Positions 47,415-59,309 of a stretch of DNA of 62,000 nucleotides are shown here, one piece after another. A model generated the notes under the pieces. The model saw nothing but the letters and a program-made list of their open reading frames with translations. It had not been told where the DNA came from and did no database searches. Each line of letters begins with the position of its first letter. The first letter of the stretch is position 1. The stretch is taken from positions 97,806 through 159,805 of the forward strand of contig NW_019091451.1 of assembly GCF_001949145.1 (NCBI RefSeq), written 5' to 3'. Both the position numbers and the translations under genes were made by a program. The DNA is from Acanthaster planci (taxonomy: Eukaryota; Echinodermata; Asteroidea; Valvatida; Acanthasteridae).

Positions 47415-50400
47415 CCTGCCATTTATTCTTTATGATTTGTTCTCCGAATGATTCCACGTCAAAGAATGGGTTCAATAAGTGCAGTTATAGTTTTTGCCCG
47501 TTTGTTGCCTTCTCTGCTAGGGAAGACGGAGACACATAAATTTCACCTGAGGTTAAAACGTGATTGCATGCGGACAGGCCAAACGGCTAATCAAGCATAT
47601 TTTCTTGTGTCTTCCTGCGTTGTAATTAGTTATCAATAAACTCTTTACCATCATCTGTCAGATGTTCTGTTCTTACACCAAAAACCATAACATTTACGAT
47701 GGCCTGTCTACATAGTTTCCCCATTTTGCAGCCTACGCTGTTTCCGCTCTTTTTTCTGAAGTCCATCGAGTTTCCTTTCGAGGCTGGGTGTTTACCAATT
47801 CCTTTATTGTTTTGCGTGTTGTCTACCGAATTTCATTGTTTTGTTTTTTCCAATTGCGATTTCTCTCCTCATAAAAGTATTGTCTAATGCAAACGCTATA
47901 TAACATGGTTTTTCCATTATCATTGCTCTCCAGAGCCATTAGTGATCTTACCACTGCTAAGCTATCATTAGTTAATTCTGACAATTATACTGGATGATAA
48001 ACCGTTCTTCATAGTTCGTGGTGAAATATCTACTACCAAACGTGTTAGTGAAAATGTTAATTTCTCCGAAATCCTTACCTGGAATGCGAATTGCGGCACG
48101 TTTATGATCAGCCGTGCATGATAAAGGGTTACTGAAGGACACCCTTCATTTCAATCGAAGATTTTAGTCCAGCGTATGACGCTCCAGCCGATATATCTCA
48201 TCTTTAACAGTGTACGTAGTTCGTAAGCTCGGTGGAATCCTTCTCCCGGTGCCACAAGGCTGCCACTCTGCCGTCTTATCAGGGCCCCTGTGAAACGTGG
48301 CGGCAGTTTTGTACGAAAATTCTGCTGGACTAGTCCATTTCTCTCCGAAGCGGGGGGGGGAGGGTTACTTAAGTCTATTACATGTTTAGGCTAGCTTAGG
48401 ATTGGAAACTGTATGCAGAAATGATAGGTTAGCTTCATGAATTCCAATATCATTGCAAGCTCCAATTTTCAACTGGCTCTCCCGGATAATGGTGCATGCT
48501 CAATGCCATAGATAATCAAGTCGCAGGTTTACACTTAAAATGCGCGCGTCAGCATTGTACGTCTAATGTGGATTATTCCAGGATAGCCGGTGGTTGTCTG
48601 GTATTGTGCAAGGAAATGTTAGACTTGTCTTTCAGATTTCCAACGTCTGATCAAACGTGCACAATACACGGATAAAATTTAATGCCGGTGACTAAAATGC
48701 GTTACCAAAAATGACTTCTTTTTGGTCATGGGAATTGGCTTTACGGAACCTTTAACTCTCGCCTTTCACAGCCCATTAAATGCTGCGCTAGTGTTTAGGC
48801 CCACCACTCATAGAGCTATCGGGTAATGACCCCCTCCCTGTATTCTCTATTAATGTGTCGCATATAGGAATGATACAAAACCTGTCAGTAAGTCGGGAAA
48901 TGACTGCCTTATAGATCGTTCTTGACAACTGAAACCCCGAAGACACTGGTCTAATCCCAAAAGTCACATTCCGAACGAGCTGCTAAAATCTCCATTCTCT
49001 GAAATGTACCGTGTTAAGTGTTATGTATATATACGCACTTTTGACAAATTAATGGCGGCGATGACAGCGGTAGATTCTTTCTAATGGACTGGGGTTTCAA
49101 CTGCTACGTGAAAGGCATGTTTGCCGACGCCTTTTGATCGATTCCAGCCCGCGCAATTTATCACTCCTCTAATAGGAGTCTAACAATTTCCGAACCCGTA
49201 TCTTGCTAAACTGACAAACTGATTTTGAAGCCCACATCGTGCTTTGCATTTCTAACACGACTAAAGGACAGAGGGACAGTCACGATCGTGACATTGTTTT
49301 TCTCTCTTGTTCTTTTTTTCAAATCCGAATTTTCGATTCAGCACGGAGTGTAGAATATTTTGTAATGTGGTAATAATGAATGTGATTACAGGCATTGAGG
49401 GCTCACTTTACACGCCCCCAGGGTTATTTGCCAGAGTGTTGTTGCGATTCATGTGTAAATTTCTTCTTGGCATTTTCTTGTTTCCGATGACATTTTATAA
49501 AAGACCCCACAGTCCCTCAATATGCATACCTTAATCCCGTTTGACAGTACAGTTATAACGACGTGTACTGCTCCTGCGAATGTAGGAATAAATCAATCAA
49601 GACCGGGTGTTGTTTGCTGCTGTATAACATTGCATTTCACAGAACAAAATACACAACACCTACCAGAATTTGAATGCATAAGTACATCCGATTTACACCA
49701 AAAATGGCTGTTTTAATAGAAAATGATCTAAAAGGGTTTTTTCTCAAAAACTTTGTGTGTGCGTGTGTGTGTTTTTTTGCTGTTTTTGGCAAACCTCTAT
49801 GAGAATGTCAGCCGTGAGCCGTTTTCATTAAGCCCGCCTTTCCCCGAGCCAATTGGGTGGCCATCTTGTCTTCACAGTGTCCGTTGGGATGACCGTCTAT
49901 AACTGAGAATGGGAACACCTTACCGAGCTGAACTTTCCGCTCGCAATCATCTGTCACTTAATGTTCCACTTCAATGTTATTTTCAAACGTGTTTTGCCCG
50001 GTGGGGTGACGTGATGAATGTGCAAGCAGGCAGGTTCCATACGAGGCCTTACGTAAACGCTTTGGGCTCAGTCTTGTCGCAGGTGTTGAGGTGTATATTG
50101 TGTTAGTCGCATTGCTGTTGATGACGTCGTAAACATAAGGATTGATGAAAGTGCTACGGACAATAACCCCAGAAATGAACTTATGTTATTTTCCCGTTAA
50201 TGTTCCTTCTGCTTAACCTTGGCGTAATGAGATTTAGTAGAAAATAACAGACCATTTTAACTTTGGAACAGTGTAGAAAGAAAAGAGTCCAGTGTTTGAA
50301 AAGTCCCGTCAGCTGTCAGTCTCTTTGGCGACGTTGCACTAATTTTGGGAGGAAATGTGACACTTTGTATAATTTTTTTATGCTGGTGATAGTCAATCAT

Positions 50401-53400
50401 CGATTAAACAACCTATATAATATATCTCACTGATCTATAAATATTGAGAGAGTGGCTCAAATTCCATCCCATTTTTGTCAAAATCGATTCCATAATTATT
50501 TAATGTAAAATCACCTCTACAGCTCACAAAATGCCTGACACCTACGTAAACTCCTGCACTGTGACTGATTTTAAATTGACTTGAATGTCAAGAAAGCTGG
50601 TCGATTCCCCATGCATGGATGTTGACTGATTTATAAAGCATTCACCACATTACCCATTCTTTCCTTGGGTAACAATTTCAGTAAAATATTATGTAAAATA
50701 TGCCTCACCTCGTCTTCAAGATCAGACAAGTTCAAATCTTTAGCGACACGTCGTTATTTTGAAGTGAAATATCGAATTCATTCCAAACTGTATTTATACT
50801 CTAATTTTTCGGGCCGTTTTATTTTTCCCATTGTTGGTCGTTGGCTTCTATCCAATAATGTTTATAAAATGTCTTTTGTTGTAGAATTTGTAGGCTTTGT
50901 GTTCACTTTTCTCCTTGATTTGAAATACACGAATGAAATAGGTTGCTGATATAGAAAATATCCAAAATCACATTTCACAAAGCGAATTTATGTTGTTATT
51001 CGAACAAGCATCTATAGTTCCGATTGAGAGGCGCCATGTACAGCCTAGCTTTCCCATCGTTCAGAATTCACGTTTTACTTAGGTTTAACAGTTGCCTCAA
51101 GGACACAATACTTTTTAAATTTCAAATCCTTCTTTCTTGACCCTTAATGATCGTTTAACAGGGTTTTTCTCTGATTAACGTTTCCCAGCCGACATTTCCA
51201 CGTAGATTTATTCAAATCACCACCACCACTCTCTCAGACGGTGTTGCTCGATGGAATTCGATCGCACTTTGTGAAAGGCACGCGGCGAAAAACTGTGGTC
51301 ATCCGGAAAGATAATTTATTGGAGGCCCTGATGGATTTATTCGTGCATTGCTGGGGTGTTGCAATCAACAGTGTGCTCTGTCTCTCCCTTCCTCCCCGTT
51401 CCCAGTGTACGATAATGCGGTTTTGAATAATTTAGTCGAAATGGCCCCGAAAGTCTCATAAATCACAGCCTTCTCTCACATCCAAATGCCATATCGCGGC
51501 ACATGAAATGCAAATCGAATGTAGGGTTTGTATATCGTTTGTTTTCATTTACACAATATAAGTCTGCAATAAACCTGTAGGAATTGCTCAGCCTTTGTGT
51601 GTCTATTTCAAAAAAATGACAGACAAACTTTTACATATAACATTTAGCTGTAATCTGTCTTAACTCGGGGAGTTGGAATAGGTAATACGTCGGATTATTT
51701 TATATGAATCCTAAGAAACGGTATGCGTTAGGGATGCACACGTGCCTCGAGAACAATGTTTGCTGTTTAATGGAATACTCTTGTGGTCATTGTATCCGAC
51801 ACATATGCATTTCACATCTGACTGTGAATTTTTTTAATTTGTCTTTCCCATGTAAATGAATTTACCCAGTCCCTCTATATTTCCCTAGATGATTGTTCTG
51901 ATGTGTTTTTTGTGCTGAGCCTTCAGAAATTTGTCCAAGCTACCGTTACAAATATTTTGACGCCATTTTTATGACAATCAAAGACACTGTTCGGGAAAAA
52001 ACACACATTTTTCCAAGCCAAAAAGTTCGCCTTCCTCATCAATAGGGTCAATAATGATGCAGGTAATGAGGAACCCAATCCACGTGCGGCAAATTGTCCA
52101 TCTTTATGTGGGAAACACCGACAAATTTCAATACAGTGTTGTAGTCTTAGGTCATCAAGGGAGAATTTATGCTTCATGTTATATCAGACATCAAAAAAAG
52201 GGCGACTGATGATCTTTGAGGTCTTACTTTGTGAGTTTCCGCATGAAAATGATCTATTTCTGATCGTTTGAAGCAATCACTTGCGATTATCAGTGCAATC
52301 AAAGAAAATGCAGTACCTGCAACGTAAAACGATAAGGGCGTCCTACAGTACGTATAAAGTGCTGGGCGAGGTGGGACTCCTGTAAATCCATCTCGGGTAC
52401 CAGGCGCGCCAGGTGTATAGTATTGCACTGTAGTCCCGGTGGATACACCACCTTGTTGTGAGCGCACATGGCTCGGCTAACCTCTCATATATTCTCGGTT
52501 GGGTAGTTATCATGTCAATCTGGCCTCCTTTGCAGATTGACCGAGATTCGGGCGCCGCACCATGCGTTATGACTTCACGGCTAAACCAAATTGGGGGACG
52601 TCATTATCGTGTGAAAGCGCCACATTGAATAGAGTGGCTGAGCTGTGGCAAGAAAATTAGGAATTCGATCCGGGAAGATTTAAGGCGGAGTGAATTTCAA
52701 ACACGGCAGCTGACACTGGTGTGGGCAACCGGGAGAAGATCGCTATCTACTGCGATTCTGCCCTCGTGGATGGGACGTTTCTTTTAAGTGGATCAGCTCG
52801 TTCATGTGATGCAATCTGCACCTGTCCTTGCGGCATGGTTTGGATTCATTTAAACTGAAATTCCTGCCAAGTGTCAGTTGATTTTATTTTGGCAATAGGC
52901 AGGCATTTATTAAAAATTGCTCTGTCGTTTGAGGTTAGACGGCGAACAAAAATGTTGTGCACGTGCGGTAATATAGCCAACAATTTACACAACGTTACCC
53001 TGCAACAGATGTGATGCTTCAAAAATACCCATTTTCCGTTATCTGGTTCGGCCGATACCCTGCCCGGTCTTTAACCCTTTTTGCCTGCAAGGAAAGGGCG
53101 AATAAAAAGACTGTTGTCCAAAGGCATGTTATTGCACCGAATGGTGCTCGTTCCTTCCGTGAAGAAATTGCTCATTTGCCCCACAACTCGACGTGTGGTA
53201 CAGATATTGATGATTCCAAACTACAGTAGACATAAACGTAGATTGCAGCTCAGCCCAATTTTCTTCATTACGTCAACAACCATGCCAAGGGGCATGCTTC
53301 AGTTACGTTACCGGCCAAACGTAAAAATAGCTTGAAACTGGGATCTAAAAAATGGAGTGATGAATGACTTCAGTCGCCGTCGTAAGAAGTCTTGCGGTGC

Positions 53401-54689
53401 ATTTTCTTAGCGATCTGTAGCAACGGCAACCTCCATCGGCAATGTTTCAACAATGGACTTTGCACTAGGTATAATGAATATTTTTAAATGATGAAGTTTG
53501 AGTTTTATTACTAGGCCAACATGCTGTACCAAAAATCATATTATATGGATATTCTGTGTGAATATTTGGAGCTAACCACCTTTTTCAAGGACTTTATCTA
53601 ATATTGAATTAACCGCAATCATGCAACTTTTTTCCGGTAAGTTTATTAAAATCACCTTTCATGAGAACTTGGCCAGCTGAAAACTGCAAAACGCGTCAAA
53701 GCATTTCCCACCAGCCCTGGCGGCGACCTGGTGAAAGGCTCAGTTTTGACAACTAGTTTTCCAAATGAAATACCATTATAGTGTAGAGCTATCAAAATTA
53801 AATGGCCTTATAGGGGAAATTATGGCTGAGTGTCTACGGTGGCTGAACCCTCTTGAAAACCCAGTGGAAATTTAGGGTTTGCTAATTGCCCATTGTGATA
53901 AGTGTGTCTCCGACAAGGGCGACATTTCATCGTTGATATGTTGGGTTGGGCTCCATTAAGTGTTTACTAATAAAAAGGTAGTGAACCTTCCCGTGAGTGT
54001 GATTCAGCGTTTTAGTGCTTAATTAAAGTCCTGTTTTCGGGGAGAGGGCGGCTTTGACGGCTACCAGCCGGTGAATTACCGGTACATGCATCACATAATT
54101 ATTGGCTTTTACAGCATTGTCGCTCATTGCGCCAACAGAACTGCCGTTCAACATTGTCGGTTTGGATTACGTAGCATGCGTGTCACGGTCAATTTTAACG
54201 GAGTACATGCTTGGATTTTCCCCTCGCTGTCAAATAACCAAAATTACCCATTAATAAGTGCATCTCCCTCCCGGCAATTCAAAATAACAGGATGAACAAC
54301 CTTCGTTCCACCGTCATTTTGACAGAAGCGCGTACACATTAAATACCACCGATAGCAGAACGCAGAGTCTTTCCATATTGTAGTTCACTTTTCCATTTAA
54401 GGGACATACAGCGTTATGAGTTTGTTGAAACACTTCGGCTCGCAGAATTGCTTCAAAATGGGAGCCTGCATGGCACGAGGTCACGGCACAAGGTCCCGCA
54501 GCGAATGAGTATCGCTGTGTCCTGTACTGTATACATATGTTATTAACAGGAAAAAAAAGATTTTCTGCACCTCGCAAGAAAGTGTTCCAGGTGCATTGAA
54601 ACTTGTGTGACGTTTCAAATATTTTCATTATAAAAACCAAGAAGTATAAAGTACAAAATTATGAATGTTATGTGTGCGATTTGAGCGCA
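47415..54689. other. Gene-poor region with no recognised coding sequence
   Basis: Only short, unrecognised open frames. One minus-strand frame near 52470-52174 contains a membrane-segment-like stretch and possible splice sites (see findings). A short GT-rich run lies near 49755-49775. I see no repeat family covering most of this stretch. Confidence 0.4.
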
Positions 54690-54719
54690 GATCCCTCCCT
54701 TGGATTCACTGCGTCCCAC

Positions 54720-55077
54720 CTGGCACGGTCACCTTCGAGTGTGACTCAAACAGATGTGTTTTCTGCTCGGACCATGTCTGTATGGGAATCATGCACCTTC
54801 TCTGGACACTCTTCCGGCACCCCTACGGGACTGATGGTACCATTATACTGGCAGTTCTTCCACTGCTGATCTCTTGCAGGGTGTGCGATGTTCAGTATGT
54901 TGGAGAGACAAAGGGCACCTCACGAACCGATTCGCTACGGCCACAGCGATCAACACAGAGCGGCTAGGTTACCCCCTTGTGACTCTTTCCAAACACCATT
55001 CCATTTCTGATGTGATCCTATATGAACCGCTACAGGACAGGACACCGCAAAGATGCTGTTTGCTTCAGCAGCGATAA
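54720..55077 (+). pseudogene. GIY-YIG endonuclease remnant of the Penelope-like element
   Basis: The intact domain would follow the reverse transcriptase and nick target DNA during retrotransposition. Here one frame covers VTFECDSNRC to TKGTSRTD and stops at 54967; a second frame carries NRFATATAINTERLGYP and HHSISDVILYEPLQDRTP and stops at 55077. No complete domain remains. Confidence 0.65.
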
Positions 55078-55249
55078 ACTATGGAAAAATCTTCCAGGCC
55101 ATTCAACCCTAAAGCCCCACAGGGAGTAACAAATTAGTACTCTTTTTACTTGTCTTTTGTCCATCATCCTCTCGGTCGTTTATTTTCTCCCATGCCTGGA
55201 TTGTTTTTAGCATGCTTGTTTGTCTCGGTGTACCGGCTATTTTGGTTTT

Positions 55250-55280
55250 ATGAAGATCTGCCAGTGAGAGTCGAAACGTC
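55250..55280 (+). ncRNA. Hammerhead-ribozyme-like motif in the Penelope-like element 3' end
   Basis: ATGAAGA (55250-55256) and CGAAAC (55272-55277) are spaced about 15 nt apart, followed by GTC (55278-55280). This recalls the CUGANGA ... GAAA core that Penelope-like elements carry in their terminal repeats. The first C is replaced by A and stem II pairs poorly, so this copy is probably inactive or only a chance resemblance. Confidence 0.3.
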
Positions 55281-55340
55281 AGACTTCTAGCATGTCACTG
55301 CATTGTAAAACCAAACAAAAAATAAAGATTTCATGCTAAA

Positions 55341-58300
55341 ACTCCAAAATCCAAAGCAATGTTTGTGGGTGAATTCTTTGTCTGCAGTTTAAAGACAATC
55401 CACCATGGGGACGGTTTTTCATCAGCTAAGTACACGCCACAGAAATTCGGATTGTTTGACGATTTCTTTTCCCGCCTAGCAGTGATGTTCCACCTCGTCA
55501 GGTGCGTTGATTTTTTGGGGCAAATTGAATGCAGCACAGTAAACACGCGGCCGTGCATACCGGCCTCCTTTCTGTGTGTTTTTGACGTTAGGAAGTGTGT
55601 CATGTGTGTATCTAATTTGGGCGGCGGATCTCGGGACACGTCTAGGGAAAGAAAAACCGCGAACTGCCTCGGACTGCATTTCGTTCCGATCGCTGTCCCT
55701 GTTATCCAGCGCAAAGCAACGACTTAAAAATAGTTGAGGGTGGTCCTAACCGTTTTCCCCTTCGAGAGCTTTTAATTTTTCCGAGCGTGCCTGGGGAATT
55801 CTTATTGCCAAACACAGGTGCATGAAAGGACGGTTATAGAGGAGATACTTGGCTTATGTTCCCGTGCCGACGTACCGTCATGATAAATTTTCTTGACGAG
55901 TGTACTTTCAGAGCCCTGCCATGGAGAGCCCCAAGATATCTTTCTCCACTTTGACCTCTTTCAGATATTTTGTGGCGGATGTTTTTTTTCCCTTGCAGGT
56001 TTTATTCACGTCGTGTTTACAAGACATCGCCGGGGGCAATGAAGTAGGAAGTAAATCTTCCTAATCATGCCAGCGCCAGAAAACATTATAGATGCGACTC
56101 AGTAATTCACGTCTAATAGCACATACATCACTGGAGGCATTCGAACTGCATTTTGTGGCATAATTATGTTGTGCTGCAAACAAACACCTAAAATTGGCAC
56201 AAGCTGTGAGGAATATCTAAGTTCTGGCTGGACACTTACCTTTAATTTTATTATAGCGGAAGTTCAAGTTTCCTTTGGCTATTTTTGCCATTTTGTATTG
56301 AGAGAGCTCCACATGGACATGCCGGAGATGCCAGTCTTACATTTTTATTACCGAAATTACGAAGAGATATGGATATTTTCTTCCTAAATCTGGTTAGGTG
56401 GTTGAGCTGAGCAAAGCTGACAATAAACTGAAAGTAGTCAACACACCGAGTCAGATAAGTGGATCCAGCCTTTTTTTGCGTTCATTTTTTTCACAGTTCC
56501 ACCAAGGCAGTGCATTTAAGTGCATGTGTTCTCAGTAGTTTGTTCCAAATGTTATTGTCTCAGTGCCCTATCAGACAAGTGATTAATACCTGCGATTAAT
56601 ACCTGAAGCTTTCACGGCAAATGCCTCGCTACTTGCTTTCTGGTAATATATTATATAGCTTCAGACGCGTTTCAATGTATTGGACGTTGTTGGTGCAACA
56701 GAAAAATAGACGTTTTGCTGAACTGGCTTGTAATAGTGGTTATAGCTGACATTGTAGAAAGGATGTGGACTCAGGAGGTCTTTCAAATCCCGGTCATGGA
56801 CTTTCATATGCCGTGAAGGCCCTGTTGTGATCCAGGAATATATTTTCTTACAAGCTGGCCTTCGTAGATTTTCTTTACTGTGAGTTACTGATCCGTAAAC
56901 AAAAGATGGTCACTTGCAGCTTTCCATTATGTAAATCGCATGATTGGAAAAGCATTCAACTACAACTACGATTGAACGTGGTATGATCTCTTCTGAAATG
57001 AGATTAGCTTTTGAGGCGCCGCGAAGCTGACCGATCAAAACGAATGAATTTCCTAGTACCAAGGTTTGATGGTATATATAATGCGGTATAGGCATGATGA
57101 ATCTGGAGCTCTAACGTTTTGTTAACAGCAGCGCTTTAGATGGGTAGTAGTGTGAGTAGTAGGGCCCACTTGTAAAAGGACTTATTCATTTACAAACATC
57201 TATATTCGTCTGCAGAGTTTTCTAATCAGCCAGCGAATTCACAAAATAACACAAAGTGCCGAAATCCCGTGTTGTATTGCAGACTGGTCAAAAGGCCTGG
57301 AAATCGGTGAATCTACGCGTCTTTGCGCATTCTCCGGTCACGGTCTCCCATTCCACAGGCCGATTGAGATGACAACCAGCTGTCTGCTTTGATACGGCTA
57401 AATCCATTACTATTGGAAAAACGTCCCTCGGAAACTGCAGGTCAATGTCAGCCTGTCCTCGACTTAGTCCAGCGTCCGTGAAATTGACTTTCGTCTTCCT
57501 CCGATTGATGCGGATCACATCTGTCTTTTTCCCACCAATCGCTGCCGAGTGCTTTGGTATATGTACCCCGAGGTTTGGAAACTGAGACGTGATGAGGACA
57601 TAGGTTTCCTTGACGTTTTTCTCTGATTGATATGAGAAATTGTACACAATACTGCATTTGTGTAATATAAAATGTTCCATTCAGTAAGACGCTGAGCAGT
57701 TTTCTGTGAAACCCTTTCGATGCCAAAGTCCATTAATTTCATCTAAATTGAGGACTCAAATTTAGTTTGGATTCGGAAAGACAACAGGGTTAGTAGGCCT
57801 AAAAACTGAATTAAGTATGAAGTTGATAAAAATAGATACACTGTTTCAACGGACCTCTTGTTGTCTTTATCTTGAGGAATACATGTTACGTTAAATTTTC
57901 AGATATTATTCTTTCAACAAGATAAGCTTGGTACAGGGGTTAAAACTCACTTCCTGTATTTTCTTTGTGTCACCTTTTAAAGTGCTCTTTAGTTTGGCAT
58001 TACAGTATCATTTGAGATAACTGAGAAATACGAACTTTTATGGCTGCTATAAAAATGTTGAGGATAATCCTATCCGTCAATCCTCTGTGTCGTCCGTCTG
58101 ACGTTTTGCTTTTCATTTTCTTCAATTTTAAGAAACCTTTTGTGAAAGCTTGATTTAACAGATATCCTCTGAAAATTGCCCGAGGAAGCTGGACTGGCAT
58201 ATGATGTCGTGATACTTTACAACCTATAACAGCTTATACCTTTCCAAGAATAAGAAAAGTTTAGGAAGTCCCTTCAGAATAAACACCGTCGACGGAATTG

Positions 58301-59125
58301 CATTGGCTGTTTGCTGTTATTATACGTGACTGCAGAATTCCCAAAATTTCGAGAACACCTCTTTTCATCAAGCAAGAATCCAAGTAGAGGCAGTGCTTAC
58401 AGATGCATTAGCCTAGTTTTTTCCCAGCTTGAGTGACGGGAATTACATATGGCTAACTTGCATCAGAACGTCTTTCAATTCCGTCGTCCGGATCGTCGAC
58501 AGTTCGCCTTCGTGCTAGGGCTAATATCTCCGTAAATGTGAAAGTGCACTAGGGGGAAAAGAATGTGTCACAATCACACTATTTGCACTGTGTAGTATAG
58601 TAAGCGAAACGTACCTTGATAAACTGTAATATTTGTGCTTGCAGCCGCGAAGCAAAAGATGATGAGAGATCAAAGAGATTGAGGCGCATCACGCACATGA
58701 TATTAAATCATCAGCGAAAAACACTTTCAACCATTCCTTGTCACCGTACGCGTGCAGTAATGATTCCCAAATGTGGTAACTAACTGCACCAAATCCATCT
58801 TTGCTTCAAATACGTATTTATGCGAAATGCTCACTTATCGTAGAAATTCAGCTGTAGAAATTGTCCATTTATCAGGATTGTTGGAGCCTTGCCCTTTGTC
58901 AAAAGCTACAAAAAAAGTATGCAAAGGTAAATGTGCATAAAATAAAATCAACTATTCTCGTAGCAGGTGTCTATTATATTATCAGGAATTCAGCAGGACG
59001 TTCTCTGTGACACTTCTTATGGAATTCTTGTTGTCGTTGGTTTTTAATGGCGCTTTCAGTTACTCCGGCTATTTACGCCAGTAACTATATGCTTTTATTC
59101 ATAACCTTTATTAATCAGCATCACA
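55341..59125. other. Intergenic DNA, no supported gene
   Basis: A minus-strand open frame at 57680-57288 (130 codons, ATG start) has protein-like composition but no known domain. A GATTAATACCTG duplication lies near 56580-56605 and a TAGGCCTA near 57794. Confidence 0.4.
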
Positions 59126-59309
59126 TTATGGAGTTAGGAGGAAGGTCCAGTTTTAGAGGCAGGAGGAAACCAGAGTGCCCGGAGAAAACTAGCGAGAGCG
59201 AGGCTGGACTGGAAACAAAATGCACTTACAGCCTGGGCCAAGCTGGGACTCGAACTAGTTGGTGCAAAGCGATGACAGAGCTGCTACGCCCCCCCCCCCT
59301 TCTTATGGA
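59126..59309 (-). mobile_element. tRNA-type SINE with 7-bp target-site duplication
   Basis: Read on the minus strand, the element begins after a G-run with GCGTAGCAGCTCTGTC (weak A box) and AGTTCGAGTCCCAGC (good B box). A body follows whose + strand reads GGAGGAAACCAGAGTGCCC and GGAGAAAAC, a repeat word widespread in marine invertebrate genomes. TTATGGA flanks it at 59126-59132 and 59303-59309, as expected of a retroposed copy. A fortuitous + strand open frame crosses it and should not be annotated as a gene. Confidence 0.72.

Larger units (their letters stand above)
54690..55340 (+). mobile_element. Degraded Penelope-like element, 3' end
   Basis: Frame fragments resemble the C-terminus of Penelope-like polyproteins: a Cys-rich lead-in (ECDSNRCVFCSDH), then LISCRVCDVQYVGETKGT, the start of a GIY-YIG endonuclease with YVGET for the usual YIG core. 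After a frameshift come YPLVTLSKHHSISDVILYEP and, in a further shifted frame, LWKNLPG. The usual Arg-phase helix after YVGET is disrupted and the frame is broken at least twice, so no endonuclease can be made. The reverse transcriptase is missing: this is a 5'-truncated copy. The 3' end holds a GTCGAAACGTCAGAC word and an A-rich tail with AATAAA. Transcription direction is +. Confidence 0.72.

Noticed and set aside
55331-55714. Minus-strand frame starting RWITGTAIGTKCSP, recalling the GTAMGTK motif of Penelope-like reverse transcriptases
   Set aside because: It lies on the opposite strand to the adjacent remnant, starts at a non-ATG codon and the residues after the motif do not fit a reverse transcriptase. 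Probably coincidence.
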